Positions 11,206 through 23,289 of a stretch of 64,000 nt of DNA are shown one piece after another. This DNA is from Ceratopteris richardii (lineage: Eukaryota > Streptophyta > Polypodiopsida > Polypodiales > Pteridaceae), in assembly GCA_020310875.1 (NCBI GenBank), contig CM035414.1:197383141-197447140 (forward strand). Reading direction: 5' to 3'. Under the pieces are notes generated by a model. It was given only the letters and a program-made list of their open reading frames with translations. It searched no databases and was not told the DNA's origin. The translations under genes and the position numbers were made by a program. Each line of letters begins with the position of its first letter. The first letter of the stretch is position 1.

Positions 11206-12972
11206 ATGATAATCGCCTCTTTCAATGTTAGAGGGTTGTTTGACTCCTCACAAGCGACCGTTATTGGTCAGTGGATTCACAATAGAAGCCTAAACTTGGA
11301 GTTCATCTGATCATGCACCCAAAGGGAAATGGCGGCTGAGTCATCGGTCAGTGGATCCACAGTAGAAGCCTAAACTCAAAGTTCATCTCATCGTGCATCC
11401 TAGGGGAAATGGCAGCCCAACTATCGACACTAAAGAAAATTGGTTCGCTAGAATTGTGGATACCAAAGTGGATATGAACCATTGGTGGATTGGTGCTTCC
11501 TTTGGCGATCATGTGTAGTTCACCATTGTCTCTATGTATGCTTCCAATATTGATGCATACAGAATTGCCAGTTTGCAATCGCTACCCCTGAACATCGTCC
11601 TTTGTGGGGACTTTAATATGGTGGGGGAATAAAGGGTGGGTGATTGATGGTCATGAGAAGGATGTCTGGGACCAAGTTAAGCTCCATCTAAATCTGGTGG
11701 AGATAAAAGATGAGAACCTCCATTCAGGAGTCGACTTGAGGAAAGTTAGACTTGACAAGATCTATGTTGTGTAGAATATCATCAATAAGTGGGATCCCCC
11801 TTCCCTCTCCTAGTGTGTGGACCTTGTTGTCTCTGATCACTACCCTATGGTGCTTAACTTCAAGATGGTCATCAATCTCAAAAAAGCCCCATGGTTTCAT
11901 GCTAGTCCGACATCCTTCTCATTTCCCTCGGTCTAGCAATACCATGGCCTAGAACTCGGCCTTTTCTACTCACACCTTGCCAGCAAGTGCTGGAGGATAG
12001 TGGTCATGAAGACACAACACATCTTAGTCAGGACTTAGAAAAATCTTCAAAACATTTGTTGCACTTGAAGAGAAATTCCTTATCGAAGGCTCAGGCATCT
12101 TGAGGAAGAAGTAAACGTAGGTCACTCTAATCACTAAAGTAGGCCCCAAAAAATCAAAGGCATGCTTATATACAAAGAAGAAATTCAAAGAAAGAATCTA
12201 TAGATATACTTTAAAGATTGGTGGGCACGAAAGGTGGACAAAACTACTAAAGAGATGTGCAACCTCCTCAGAAAGAAGCAATCCAAGGACGCGATCCCAT
12301 TCATGATGGATATTGATGGGGTTGAGTGCAAGATGAATGAAGATAATAGTGCATTGTTTGTCAATCCTTTTGGGGGTTTCCACGCCTCTTTCTCCTCATA
12401 GGTGTCATTGCATGGTGACCATCTCTAGAGTAAGATCCAAAAGAATTCCACAAAATATGAAGCCTCTTCTTGAAGATCCCATTTTGGATGATGAAATTCT
12501 TGAAGTTATTGATTCTTTTCCTAATGGCAAATGCTCGGGGCTAGATGGACTAATCAATGAGTTTTTCAAGGACATTGTGACTATTGCATTATGTCTGGTG
12601 TGGCAAGAGGCCCTCTCTTTTGGTGCACTATTCCGAAAAGTTGTTGGACCCGTGAAAATTCCTTTCCCGCAGAGAACGTTGACTTCAACTGCGTAAAACA
12701 TAAAGAGTGGTTTTTTCTCAAGATTCTACTCAAGATGTCCTCTTCCTTAAGATCGATTTTGGCAAAGCTTGTAAAAGACTTAAGTGGGGCTTCATTCTCC
12801 AATCTCTGAACGACTTGTGCTATGGCCATAAGTTCATTAAGATGATCTCAACACTGATGGGGAATGTGTATGCATAGATAAACATCAATGGAAAACTTTC
12901 TCAAGATATTCGATTAAAACATTCTATCAAGCAAGGATGCCCCTTGGCCCCTCTTCTCTTTGCGATTGCTAC
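11206..12972 (+). mobile_element. L1-type LINE, decayed ORF2 (endonuclease and reverse transcriptase)
   Basis: Starting at an ATG at 11206 (MIIASFNVRGLFDSS), broken frames show an apurinic-type endonuclease: GDFNMV at about 11606 and SDHYPMVLNFKM at about 11833. The reverse transcriptase follows: FPNGKCSGLDGLINEFFK at about 12517, a KIDFGKACKRLKWGFILQSL region at about 12755, and KQGCPLAPLLFAIAT ending at about 12972. These motifs and their order are those of plant L1 LINE ORF2. The copy has many stops and frameshifts, an internal 80-bp duplication, and ends abruptly within the RT where an antisense copia fragment begins; the catalytic FADD-type motif and 3' tail are absent. It is not functional. 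Confidence 0.8.
11260..11425. repeat. 80-bp tandem duplication inside the LINE endonuclease
   Basis: The stretch beginning GGTCAGTGGATTCACA at 11266 recurs at 11346 (GGTCAGTGGATCCACA), continuing through TAGAAGCCTAAACT and GGGGAAATGGC in both copies. The duplication disrupts the endonuclease frame and happened within this copy or a recent source copy. Confidence 0.75.
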
Positions 12973-12975
12973 GGA

Positions 12976-14271
12976 TGGTCACATCAAGTTTATGCTTCAG
13001 CTTGTATACCCACTTAGTGCCAATGACCTTCTTGCCAGGAGGCAAGTCACATAAAGTCCAGGTACCAATTTTCATGATAGCATCATATTCAGATTCCATG
13101 GCAACCATCCAATGTTCAGAATTTTGTGTTTCATCAAACAAAACAGGCTCAATCTCATCATAGAGACTAGAGGTATCCATAGCATAGCAATCTGATGCAA
13201 AAAAGACACTATGAAAGCTTGAAAAGTACAATATGATAGAGGTGCATTAATTTGCGATCACACAAAGTTTGCACCAACCATTTTGGCATAGTTTTTGCCT
13301 CCTCAATATGAGCTCTCTCATCAGCAAGTGCATCATGTAAATCTGCATCAGAAATAGAATGATCTACATCATCATAGAAACCTGTAAAGGCTGAGAAGTT
13401 GCCTCATTAGAACCAGCACGAGACTGTCCACCTGTAAAAAGAGGCAACAAAGTATCATACACATCTTTGGAGCTAACATATGTCTCCTTTGTACATGAAA
13501 GTAAAGGTTGAATAGCTTACACAAAAACAACATCACGGCTAACCAAAATGTGTTTAGTCTGCGGATCATACAGATGATAACCTTTGCTTTCAGAACTATA
13601 CCCAACAAAAATACATTTTACTGCTTTATCGTCCAATTTCTTGCGATGTTGTTCAGGTACTATTGCATATGCCCGACAACCAAAAACATGCAAATGAGCA
13701 ACAGATGACTTGCAACCATGCCAAGCCTCATATGGAGTGATATACTGCAGTGCTTTAGTGGGACACCGATTAAGTACATATGCTGTACACATGACAACCT
13801 CAAGCCAGAAACTATGTGGTAAAGCTTGACTCTTCACCATACACCTCACCATCTCCATGAGTGACTGGTTCTTTTGTTTAGAAACTCCATTCTGTTGAGG
13901 TGTATACGGCACTGTACACTAATGTTTTACCCCATGTTCAACTAGAAATGCATTAAAGTCAGAAGACATATATTCCCCCCCTCGATCAGAATGGAGGGTG
14001 CCCATTTTACATGCTGACATATTTTTAGCCAAAACCAAAAAGTGTTTGATTTGGATTTTGCTTTTAGTGGATATACCCATGCATGCCTGTAGAAATCATC
14101 AATCAAAGTCACGAAGTAAAGATAGTTTCCAAAAGAAGGTGTTTGCATAGGACCACATACATCACTATGTACAAGCTTCAATTTTTGAGTAGCCCGAACT
14201 GAACCATCTTTTGGGAAGGATGAATGCTTCATTTCTCCCAAAATACAGTCTTAATAAACATTTTTCCGGGT
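12976..14271 (-). mobile_element. Ty1/copia family 1 fragment: integrase and start of RT
   Basis: On the minus strand from 14271 downwards come the end of the integrase zinc region, the core (LVHSDVCGPMQTPSFGNYLY, with a second catalytic segment damaged at 13970-14000), the PYTPQQNGVSK segment at 13912, and LNRCPTKALQYITPYEAWHG. A linker follows, then the RT start (NSEHWMVAMESEYDAIMK, KKVIGTKWVYKLKHK). The same family occurs at 14871-31719, 36674-48000 and 56563-58615. It is truncated at both ends, directly abuts the LINE on its left, and has stops and frameshifts. Gag, protease, most of RT and the LTRs are missing. Confidence 0.88.
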
Positions 14272-14289
14272 CTCTGTTGTTGATCACTA

Positions 14290-14870
14290 ACAAAGTTTTT
14301 CTTTGTAAGGATAATTTTTTCCTTTTTCCTTTCCCTTACACAATATATTGATTGTCCTCGTTCTATGTGAATAGTGTAGCATCAGGTACTTTATCCAATA
14401 TGTGCTACAATACTTTGTCACTATTGAATTTGTTGAGAAAGTTTGCAATGGCCCCTTACTATTGAGGCCTGTGCTACATTGCAATCAAATTCTTTCATAA
14501 GCCAAATCCATCTTACTAGTCTCCTGGATAGTTTTTGCTTCTTGATCAAGTAGATAAGTGCTTGGGGATTGATGTGAATGATGAGTTATTTGACAATAAT
14601 TAGTGTTGATTTTTCTAAAGACCAAAGTTCATGCCTAAGCATTCATATTCTATTACCATGTAATTATTTTCTATAGGATTTAGATCTCTTCTTGTATATT
14701 AGATAGGGTTAAACCATCCTTTTTCATGATTTTGCATGAGCATTGTTAAGACTGCAATGTGGGAAGCATCCATTATATAGGTGAAATGGCAATGAAAAAT
14801 CTAGTGATATCAAGATGGGTGCTATTGTCAATGTCTTCTTGAACTTGATGAATGCTTGTTCCTAATGATT
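14290..14870 (-). mobile_element. Ty3/gypsy fragment: RT C-terminus and RNase H
   Basis: The minus strand encodes, in broken frames, QAFIKFKKTLTIAPILIS (the RT-RNase H junction), MQNHEKGWFNPI, YTRRDLNPIENNYMVIEYE, INPQALIYLIKKQKLSRRLV and RWIWLMKEFDCNVA, the normal Ty3 order. The copy is interrupted exactly at 14870/14871 by the LTR of a family-1 copia element, so the Ty3 copy is older. It is stop-rich and not functional. Confidence 0.8.
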
Positions 14871-15105
14871 TATTGATATATTTAGGTAGTGATGTGTGTG
14901 AACACTGTACGACTGTTGGGGCACTTTTTTCCCTCTTTAGGAGGTTTTTTTTCCCCAAGCTTGTATAATATAGGCCTATAACCCTAATGGGTTAGATATC
15001 TTTGTACATTCTAGTGGTAATACATTCAGTATTGTGTGTTGTGCTCCAAGATTCTTCTTCTTCCTTATGCTGTTCACGTGCTTCCAAAGACCTCAAACTC
15101 TAGCA
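14871..15105 (+). repeat. Family-1 copia LTR
   Basis: This 235-bp repeat is homologous to the LTRs at 36674-36903 and 56563-56791 (minus). Its first bases are TATTGATATA rather than TGTTGATATA, and its end TCTAGCA corresponds to TCCAACA. After one base comes TTGATATCGTAGC, a mutated form of the initiator-tRNA-Met primer site seen intact at 36906. Confidence 0.85.
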
Positions 15106-15438
15106 ATTGATATCGTAGCATGTCACTGCTTCATTTAGGGCATCGTCGACACCCCTCTAGTCATAGTCTCAATATTGCGTGAAATTTGGTGACCATATTC
15201 AGGGTGATTAGGAGTTTAAAATAAATTTTTTGTTTCATGTCAAAATTGCAGTATGAGCTCATTTCAGCCTCCGAATGGCAATTTTGTCTTTTTGTGCCAA
15301 AGATATATGTAGGTTTTGGTTCTCTAGTATAAATGTCTCGAAGTCTACTATAGGTTTAGCAAAACTTGATAGGTTAGTTTTGTTCAACTTTTTGAGATAC
15401 AATCATTTTTTTGCATTAGGGTATTTTAGTGAGTGGCC

Positions 15439-15743
15439 ATGGCTAAAAGCTGTGATGTATTCCATATGTTGGCTATTGGAGATAGTTGCACGGTACCAAT
15501 TATCCATTATGGGCTTATATGATGCATCATGTATTGGTTTCAAAAGGACTATGGAACATTATGTAGGGTGTTGAAAAATGTCCTATTACACCTGCAAAAT
15601 TAGTTTCTAAAGGTGATGCAAACAGTGTTGAAGATGATGATATTCTTCATGTTCCTATTCGTATTGTGGTTCTTGTCGCACCTACTATAGAGAAAATTCG
15701 TTGGGATGGAAAAGATGCTCAAGCACATGCATTGATAGCATTG
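15439..15743 (+). pseudogene. Family-1 copia gag, 5' part
   Basis: From an ATG at 15439 the sequence matches the gag start at 37205: MAKS, then DVFHMLAIGDS-like residues and a stretch corresponding to NYPLWDYMMQHVLV, with frameshifts and stops. It is cut at 15743 by the terminus of the nested Ty3 element and resumes at 25080. Confidence 0.8.
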
Positions 15744-16539
15744 TGTAGCTCAAGCATAAGCACCACCTCCTTAACTTGTCAATCTGAAGAGACGTGAGGA
15801 CGGGTATGAAGACTGTGAGCATGTGAAGACACAAATGTGTGAGTGAGAAGCACACTAGCATGCACACACATACACACACATGCACATAATGCAAGATCAA
15901 AGAGAGGAACGATGGAAAGCTTTCTATTGAAAAGGAACTCTCTTACAAAAGCTCAAATCTCTCCCAGAATACTAAGAAGCTCACCTCAAAAATGCCAACC
16001 TCAAAAATGAGTTCTCTAGTTCTTTTTATAGTTTTTGGACTATTTTGGCCCTGTCCAGACCTAGTGTTTGACTTAGTTAAAAATTAGCTTCCAAGACTTA
16101 TTTGGGGCAAAACCTAAATCTATATTGTATGCCAACATTTTAACATCGTAAACCATCACGTTTAAACAAAAAAACACTATATAATAAGCATGAAATAGTT
16201 GTTCATTTTTAGAGGAAAGAAAGAAAGAAAAATGAAAAAGATAAAGAGAAACATTGGATAAGAAACACTCTCAAACGGACTCTAAAAATTATGAAAATTT
16301 ATAGGTAGCTACTTCTAATACTCCTCAAGATCGAGGACTCCTCGGCTTGAAAAAATGGAGTTACAAAAATGAGAAATGATATTTACAATGGTTTTTAGTG
16401 ATAAAAATCACTATTTTTATAGGGATTTCTTCTAAAAATTTGATGTGTGCTTCTTGGATCTCCCTAAGTGCTCCCTCTTCTTATGTTTCCACTTCTTTGA
16501 AGCATTCCTTTGCCTTGTGCTTGACCTTGAGTGCCAACA
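15744..16539 (-). repeat. 3' LTR of Ty3 element C
   Basis: This 796-bp repeat pairs with 24454-25079. It is longer because of a 161-bp insertion at 16109-16269 that is absent from the partner LTR and from the related LTR at 48658. In element orientation it begins TGTTGGCACTCAAGG and ends GCTTGAGCTACA. Confidence 0.9.
16109..16269. repeat. 161-bp insertion in one LTR of element C
   Basis: The sequence between TTATTTGGGG and CTCAAACGG is present only in this LTR copy. It is A/T-rich, with AAAGAAAGAAAGAAAAATG near its right end. Clear terminal inverted repeats and target duplications were not found, so the type is open (a small MITE-like or filler insertion). Confidence 0.65.
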
Positions 16540-16552
16540 CTCCCCCCCTCTC
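16540..16552 (-). other. Polypurine tract of element C
   Basis: On the minus strand, GAGAGGGGGGGAG immediately precedes the TG of the 3' LTR, as expected for plus-strand DNA priming. It fixes the element's orientation. Confidence 0.85.
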
Positions 16553-18245
16553 GAGTCTATCATCCCTCACAGACCCTTGTTGGAGTGGGTATTGCCTATA
16601 GTACTTTGAGAGGTAGTGTCCATCATGTATCAGCAAGAGCGGTTGGTCTTCCAAATGTAGCGGGGTCTATTGTCCGGGTCTCCATTATGGTGTTGCTAGC
16701 CTTTGCGAGGTTGAGTCGCTTTGTGTGTACTGCTTCCTTGGATTCTAGCATGACCACGGCTTCCAAGAATGGCTAGTTGCCCAAAAGAGGTTTTCCATGT
16801 TGATGTTGAGCCATTGTTGCCTATGAACTGCGTCTTATGTATTGATGTCATCCTTGATGTCCTCTAGATCTTTCAACTATGGGTTTCATAGTTATAATGT
16901 TAAGTACTCATGTCCCATGATGAATGATGGTAAGTGTGTAAGTGCATGGGTTGAAGAAAATATGTGCCTTGTGCATGGCCTTGTAATGTGGCCCTATGCA
17001 TGCTTACTTGGGAATGCAATGTAAGAATTATGGTGAAAAAAATTGGGTCTTGAGCTAAGTGCTCAAGGGTATGCTGATGAAGAGGTTTCCTAATCTATCA
17101 TTGTTATAGTGTTGCCAAAGCAGGGGATTATTACCCTGGTGAATGGATGGTCGATGTTCATCTCTTCATGTTGTAATCCCATCATGGTGATTGACCATGG
17201 TCTTGTCTCTCGTTGTTGAAAGATGCCCTTGTTGATGATTCACTGATGAGATTCTTTGAGCACATGGACTTGTCCCTATTTCTTTCCTTTCTTTTTTTTT
17301 TTGTATATTTTTCTCCGCTTTTTCTCTTTTTTTTTGTTTTTTTTTTTTTTTGAGGAGAAATGTCACAAAACAAGAGGAAAGATGTTAGTATCAAATGTGT
17401 CTATGCACGGCTATGTAATGGGGCCCTATATTAATGCATATTCTAGAAATGCATGACTAAATGGTGCAAAAGATAGGGTTGTGCAAGGAGCACACGGTTT
17501 TCGCATGTCCAGGCTTCCTATGTTACTTGCAAATATCGATGCAATCTTTATTTGGAGGTAGCCATTGGATCTCAAAATGATGCAATCAGTTGATGGTTGA
17601 ATGACAACTGATCATTCCTCCTTATAGGCATCCATTTTAGCATAGTGCTCAACTACGTATAGATCATGTTTGGATTCTTCATCTTTGGATTGTTTTGTGA
17701 ACTTTGTATCCCTCGTGGTTGGCTCTTTGGTTCTGTGGATGCTACCTGTGCTTTTGGCTTCCAAACCCATAGCCTTGATGATTGCCTTCTTACTATTGCC
17801 AAAGAGGTGAGTTGAACTTCTTTTGATCTCTGAGCTTCGTTCTGACTATTGCCTCTCCTTGGCTTCTCTGTTGAGACTTTGCTTGTGAGGGATGTCATAG
17901 GTGTCTATGCATGTAAGAGTTCCTTGGGTACCCATATGTGTAATCGCCCTTGTTGAGAATTAGCTAATTTCATAGGCACCCAAATTTTTACCTTAGCATG
18001 GTCGACCTTCCTTGATTGCTTTAGTACCCACATTTTTGAGTGCTCGTTGAGATAGATATCTTTGTTATTCTGCTACTTGTTGTCTTGTCTTTCTTTGCTG
18101 CTTCTCCCGTAATGAATTTGCTTGCACTAGTGTGATTGCTTACTCTCCCTTTTGTACCTAGATCTGCTTCATGTGTGAAACTACTTTCTTCTTGAAATTT
18201 GTTTGTCTAGTTGATACAACAATTTTTGTGTTGTTTCTCTTGCCT
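16553..18245 (-). pseudogene. Decayed 3' ORF region of element C
   Basis: Most of this region is stop-ridden, but the last 30 or so codons before the polypurine tract (PLHLEDQPLLL, then YYRQYPLQ and QGSVRDDRLERGGVLA) align with the end of the long ORF at 49191-51827 of the related element. Near 17650-17900 the minus strand is open for 81 codons of basic, Ser/Gln-rich sequence. A T-rich tract at 17280-17351 has no assigned role. Confidence 0.45.
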
Positions 18246-18900
18246 CTATGGTTGAACAACTACAAATGGCTGAGACTCGATAAAAGAAGGAAGTTTCAAT
18301 AGGTCTTTGACTCTTTTGTTGGAGGTAGCATCCTTCTGCATCATCGAGCTTTGGACACATACAACATCTTTTTCGCTAAGATTAGTCTGAGAAGAACTAA
18401 GAGAATGGGTGATACCTAGATTTATTATCATGAAATTCTCTAATTCTATTGTAATGCATTGGACATGTACCCATACTTGGAGAAGTCCACTTCTTATGTT
18501 TAATTTGACTGCATGGTCATAAATCCAATCTTGACCCAAGAAAAGTGGTTCTGTAAGGTCCTCATCTTGACACACTAGCATTTTGACTGTGATTGGGACA
18601 TCTTGAAGGTAGATGGGAAGTTCCACCTCTCCCAGACAAGGGGTTTCCACACATCCCAATCCTATGAGATAAGATTCTGTCGGATCAATATTCAATTACA
18701 GGTCTTGGTAGTATGAAAGTTGAACTGCACTAGCTGCTGCACCTGAGTCAATCAAGGCTCTCACAGTTCTTACACTCTTTCCTTGTCCTACCTCTATGGT
18801 TAGAAAGGGACGTCGATTGATTATTCGAGAAGCAATTACACCCAATGTTTGGAACATGGCCATGTGATATCTTGGGGCATTGGAATCAACATCTAGGCCT
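18246..18900 (-). pseudogene. Retropepsin-like domain downstream of integrase (element C)
   Basis: The minus strand reads NRRPFLTIEVGQGKSVRTV, RALIDSGAAASAVQLSYYQD, a stop, then NIDPTESYLIGLG, LGEVELPIYLQDVPITVKML and EPLFLGQDWIYDHAVKLN. The D-S-G triad with hydrophobic lead and the later FLGQDWI segment are the two hallmarks of retroviral-type aspartic proteases. It starts directly after the integrase stop at 18903, whereas Ty3 elements normally place protease before RT. One internal stop (near 18696) breaks the frame. It may be a genuine extra domain or a product of rearrangement. Confidence 0.65.
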
Positions 18901-18902
18901 TG

Positions 18903-21430
18903 TCACCTTAACTTATTTTTCCTAATGTGCTCTCTAGCCTTTGCATGTGCTTCATCTCTAACCCTTAATTCTTCTGCCTTTTGCTTCTTAGTAGTGTTGA
19001 GTCTCATTAGCATATCCTTTGTAAGAGGGTCTTGATACAACTGGACTCTATATCCACTAATATAGTTTGGCAAGATGTCACCTTCTAGCATGGCCAATTG
19101 AATCGCACCACTAGTGGAAATTCTATTAATGATCACGGGTCCATATCCTCTTTTTTTCAATTTACGAGCATGCTGCTTTAGTGTATAAACCAACAATAGG
19201 TCTCCCTCTTTCGATCTTTTATTCTTGATGTAAGCATCAAAGTATGCCTTTTGTCTTTTCTTTGCAGCGTAGATGCCTGCTATCACTGGTAGCCTAGTCT
19301 CACGTAAGCGTTCTAGATCAAATATCCTAGAGGACAACTCATGTCCATTCCAGTCGTGTTCTTGTGATACTTTTCGAGTCGGGATCAAGAAGTCTAATGG
19401 TAACAAAAAATTTTGTCTAAAGACCATTTGAAATGGGGTGGCATCGAGTACCGTTTTGTAGGCAACTTGGTAAGCCCAAATTGTATGATGAATTTGTTTA
19501 TCCCAATATGAGCGTTTATTATCTACCAATTTTGTCAATACATTACATAGGATCTTATTTTTGCTCTCGTCTTGTCCGTTAGCTTGTGGATGATAGGGAG
19601 AAGACTTCTTATGTATCACCATGAATTCTTGAAGAAGGTTTTCAATGACTTCATTCAAGAAGTGTGTACCTCTATCATTACTAACTCTATTGGTAACCCC
19701 TATCTGGTGAACACATTCTAGAATAAGAACTTCGTCTTCATTTGAACATCATTCTTTGTTGTGGCTTTGACTTCTGTGGCTACAATAATGTATTCTGCAT
19801 GGGAGTTTCTAGCTGGGGGGTTAATAGGTCCTACAAAGTCTATATCCCACTTCGAGAATGCGCATCCTCCCATCATTGGCCTCAAAGGCATCTCATGTCT
19901 CCTAATTGGATATTGGGCATGTTGGCATGTGTCACATATCTTCACATAGGTATGTGCATCCATATGAAGAGTGGGCCACCAAAGTCTTGAGAATAGAATG
20001 GTCTTAATTACTCGATCAGGCCCGAAGTGTCCACCTGCAACACCACTGTGTGTAGTTTCTAAGACTTTCAAATAGTCTAATTCATGAACACACAATCTTA
20101 GGTAACCATCTTTACCTCTTTGATATAGGTTGTATCCAACTACGACATAGTCCTGAGCCTCTTGCTCCATGCTTCATTTTCTTGCTAGACTAGCCTCCTT
20201 GGGTAGTGTCGTCGATTTCATAAATTCCACCAAGCTTCCCATTATGGAATTAATGACACGTGATAAAGGGTAGCATGCTCCACTGGAGGTCTCTCTTGGC
20301 ACAGTGGACAATTCTTAATCCACTCATGTATTTCTCTATCCATAGTAGGCCAATACACTCCTAAACATTTCAGACTCTGCAATGTTCATTGTTTAGAATA
20401 GTGATTTCCTAGCAATCCTTCATGAGCTTGTTGCAACCAATTGTTATGTTCATCCTCCTTGACACAACAAGCTAGTACACCTTCTCTATCTTGTTTGTAC
20501 ATACTTCTTGCCAATATTTGTATTTTTGTGATCTTACAATTTCATCTTTGTTCATCTTCACATTCTTATTTGCGAGTCTAAAGGTTTGAAAAGGTACCAA
20601 CTTATTTGCCCATTTAGGAACAACTTCTAAATTGAACAAATAAGCATCGGGTAGTTCATCAGACACTCCTTGTGGTGGCTCACCTGAAGTGATGCGAGAA
20701 AGATGATCTGCACTGAGGTGGGTTCTACCTTTTCTAACAACCACTTCAAAGTCATATTCCATTAGTAAGAGGAACCATCTTACTAAGCGGCTTGTATTGC
20801 AAGGTTATTGACCAAATATAATAAATCTTGATGATCAATGAAAAACTTGAACTTGTTGGCCAATAGATAGTGTCTAAACTTTCTTCACGGCGTATACCAC
20901 ACCTAAGCCTTCTCTTTTTGTTGTTGTATAGTTTTGTTCAACCACGTTTAGCTGTCTGCTAGCATATTATATAGGAAAATCTAGATTTCCTTCACCTATG
21001 GGTTGTGCTAGCACACATCCTATTGCATCATTGGATGCATCCACATGGAGATGAAATGGTTTGTTCCAATCAGGAGCGGTTAGTATTGATGCTGTGCACA
21101 AACGTCTCTTTAGTTCATTGAAGGAATTTTCACACTCGTTGTTCCACTCAAAATTTGTCAACAAGGCATAAAGAGGTTTAGCTATGATCACATACATGTG
21201 AATAAACCTGCAGTAGTATCCACAATGGCCCATAAGGGCTTGTACCTCTTTAACATTCCTTGGCCTTGATAACTCTGCTATAGCTCTGACCTTGTCCTCA
21301 TCTATTGATATTCCGTTCTTAGAAACAATATGACCTAAGATCTTACCTTGTTATACCATGAACACACACTTTTTTGGGTTCAGGCAGACTTGATACTCTC
21401 GGACACATGATCATAAGGATCTTCTGACCC
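18903..21430 (-). pseudogene. Ty3 pol: RT C-terminus, RNase H, integrase (element C)
   Basis: From 21430 downwards come the RT C-terminus (ILGHIVSKNGISIDEDKVRA, MGHCGYYCRFIHMY), then DWNKPFHLHVDASNDAIGCV and YDFEVVVRKGRTHLSADHLS for RNase H and its tether. The integrase follows, with zinc-binding residues in HSGVAGGH and CDTCQ and catalytic-core segments DIDFVGPI, SNDRGTHF and HPQANGQDESKNK. The integrase tail reads to 18903 (AKAREHIRKNKLR). It would insert and copy the element's DNA if intact. Frameshifts occur near 19700, 20200-20470 and 20770-20960, and the RT catalytic half is deleted. Confidence 0.85.
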
Positions 21431-21640
21431 ATCAAAATAGTTCTTCATCGCTTTAACCACTTAAGAGAGTCTAAGGGTTCTTGGGTGCTCTCGCGGTCTA
21501 GGCAATGGAAAATCATGTTCATCTCTTTGATGCCTTTGTGCTCTATGTCTCTCTCTTTCAGGTCTTTCATTTTCAAATCCTGATCGATCTCTACCCATAG
21601 TGTTTGCAAAGCTTATTTTAGGTCTCTCTCTAGTTCATTC

Positions 21641-22063
21641 TCATTGGGTTTCATGAGTGTGGGATGATCCTACTCCTTGGAGGCCATGGGAAACATTAGA
21701 CCTTGCAGGCAGGAAAATCAATTCACTCTTCCAAGTGTATGCATGCCTGTCATGCTCTGTTATCAAGAACATTCTCTTCGATGTGTTATCTAGATAGACA
21801 ACTTTGCCTTGTGTCTTAGGGTCTTTGAATTTATAGATGGTGATTATTGGGTTAGGTTGATCTGGCTTGAATCTCCATAAGGCTTCCTCCGTTTCTCTAT
21901 TCAAGAAGGTGATTATTGGGTTAGGTTGATCTGGCTTGAATCTCCATAATGCTTCCTCCATTTCTCTATTCAAGAATAGTTCTATGCTTTTGTTGTCTTG
22001 AGGGATCCAATCTGGAGTGATCACTCTGGTCAAAACTAACTTGCCCCTAGGAGACTTTCTCAT
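21641..22063 (-). pseudogene. Gag-like ORF of element C with an in-frame 69-bp duplication
   Basis: This 140-codon frame starts MRKSPRGKLVLTRVITPDW and contains the segment FLNREMEEALWRFKPDQPNP twice. The DNA unit of 69 bp (starts 21839 and 21908) is repeated in frame, so 23 residues are duplicated. It lies between the leader and the gag core (FDGSEDPYDHV, about 21430). No named domain is visible; position suggests the N-terminal gag region. Confidence 0.55.
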
Positions 22064-23289
22064 CCTAGTTCCCCTTGCTCTAGGTCTCCTATTTCATTCT
22101 CAGGAATGATATTTCCAAACTCATCTGTCATATCAAGTAAGCTGGTAAGCACATACATGGTTCCTTGCTTGTCAATATATGAACCCTCTTCGAATTTGAC
22201 CACTGGGTGTTCAAGTCCAAAGGATTGATATGAATTTTTGAGTTGGACAACAGACTGCCTCAGACCATCCTCATAGATGCAAGAACCTAATCAATTGGTC
22301 CTAACATATTCCAATTGTGTCTTATAGGGACCTTCTGGTGTCTGTAAATAGGCAGTACCTGAGCTACCTGCATGTCTTTCTATGCTAAAGGACATTTTTG
22401 AATCACTTGTGTCCGAACTTAGCACATAGGGATAACCAGTAAGTTGTTATGTGATTGACATTAGCTTCAGAGTATCTGATGCTTTATCTATCCCGACCTA
22501 GGTATCTACCCGACCTCAAGTTCATAAGCTTTGTCTATCAGTCCCACTTTTCCCAAGTACAATCGTGTTGAAATGTTCTTTTGGATCAATTATTTGTTCT
22601 TGTATAGAATTCTTCAATATAACCTTACTTGACAAATGTCTTCGTTAGGAGTTCTAGAGTTTTTTTGCACTTTGAGATGTGATCAATCCACTTAAGTCCT
22701 TTTCCCGTAGGGTTTATTGCAACAATATCTTGGCTATGCTTGAACTTGAGAAATTATGGTTTTCTTGGACTTGAGTTGTACCTATCATAGCCCTAATTAA
22801 TTAATATCACTACTCGTATTTAGCCTTAGCTAAGAATTGATTGAGGGGGTTATTTATGATTCCAACCTCAAGTTGCTCTCCCTTGATTACACTTGAATGC
22901 TCCAGATACACATTCCCAAACTTGTAATGCACCTGGCACCTTTCTTTGACACCCTTGAATGCATCTCAATAGGACTGTAAATGTCCCAAGGTTAGATCAA
23001 ACTTTCACTCTAATTTATTTGATAGATATTTTGATTCAAGTATTTTTAAAGACTCTTTTTCCCCCTTTGTATTGCTCAAAATCCTTTGGAGCCCCCTTGG
23101 TTTCCTATTTCCACCTGAGGGTCAACTTCAAGATACTATATTTATAACTCCACATATTAGTTTTATCGTATCCAGTCAATGTTCTTGTAATACTCAAAAT
23201 GAGCTTTCCAATGAACCCAAAATCACAACAAACGAATTTCATATGAGAAAGTTATGTCCAGTCAAGCTTCTAGGGGTTAAAACAGGCAA

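Noticed and set aside
12337..12829. Overlapping plus- and minus-strand frames near the LINE RT
   Set aside because: Only the plus-strand frames match LINE RT motifs; the others are shadows.
17166..17394. Lys-rich minus-strand frames
   Set aside because: They come from T-rich homopolymer tracts in the decayed 3' region of element C.
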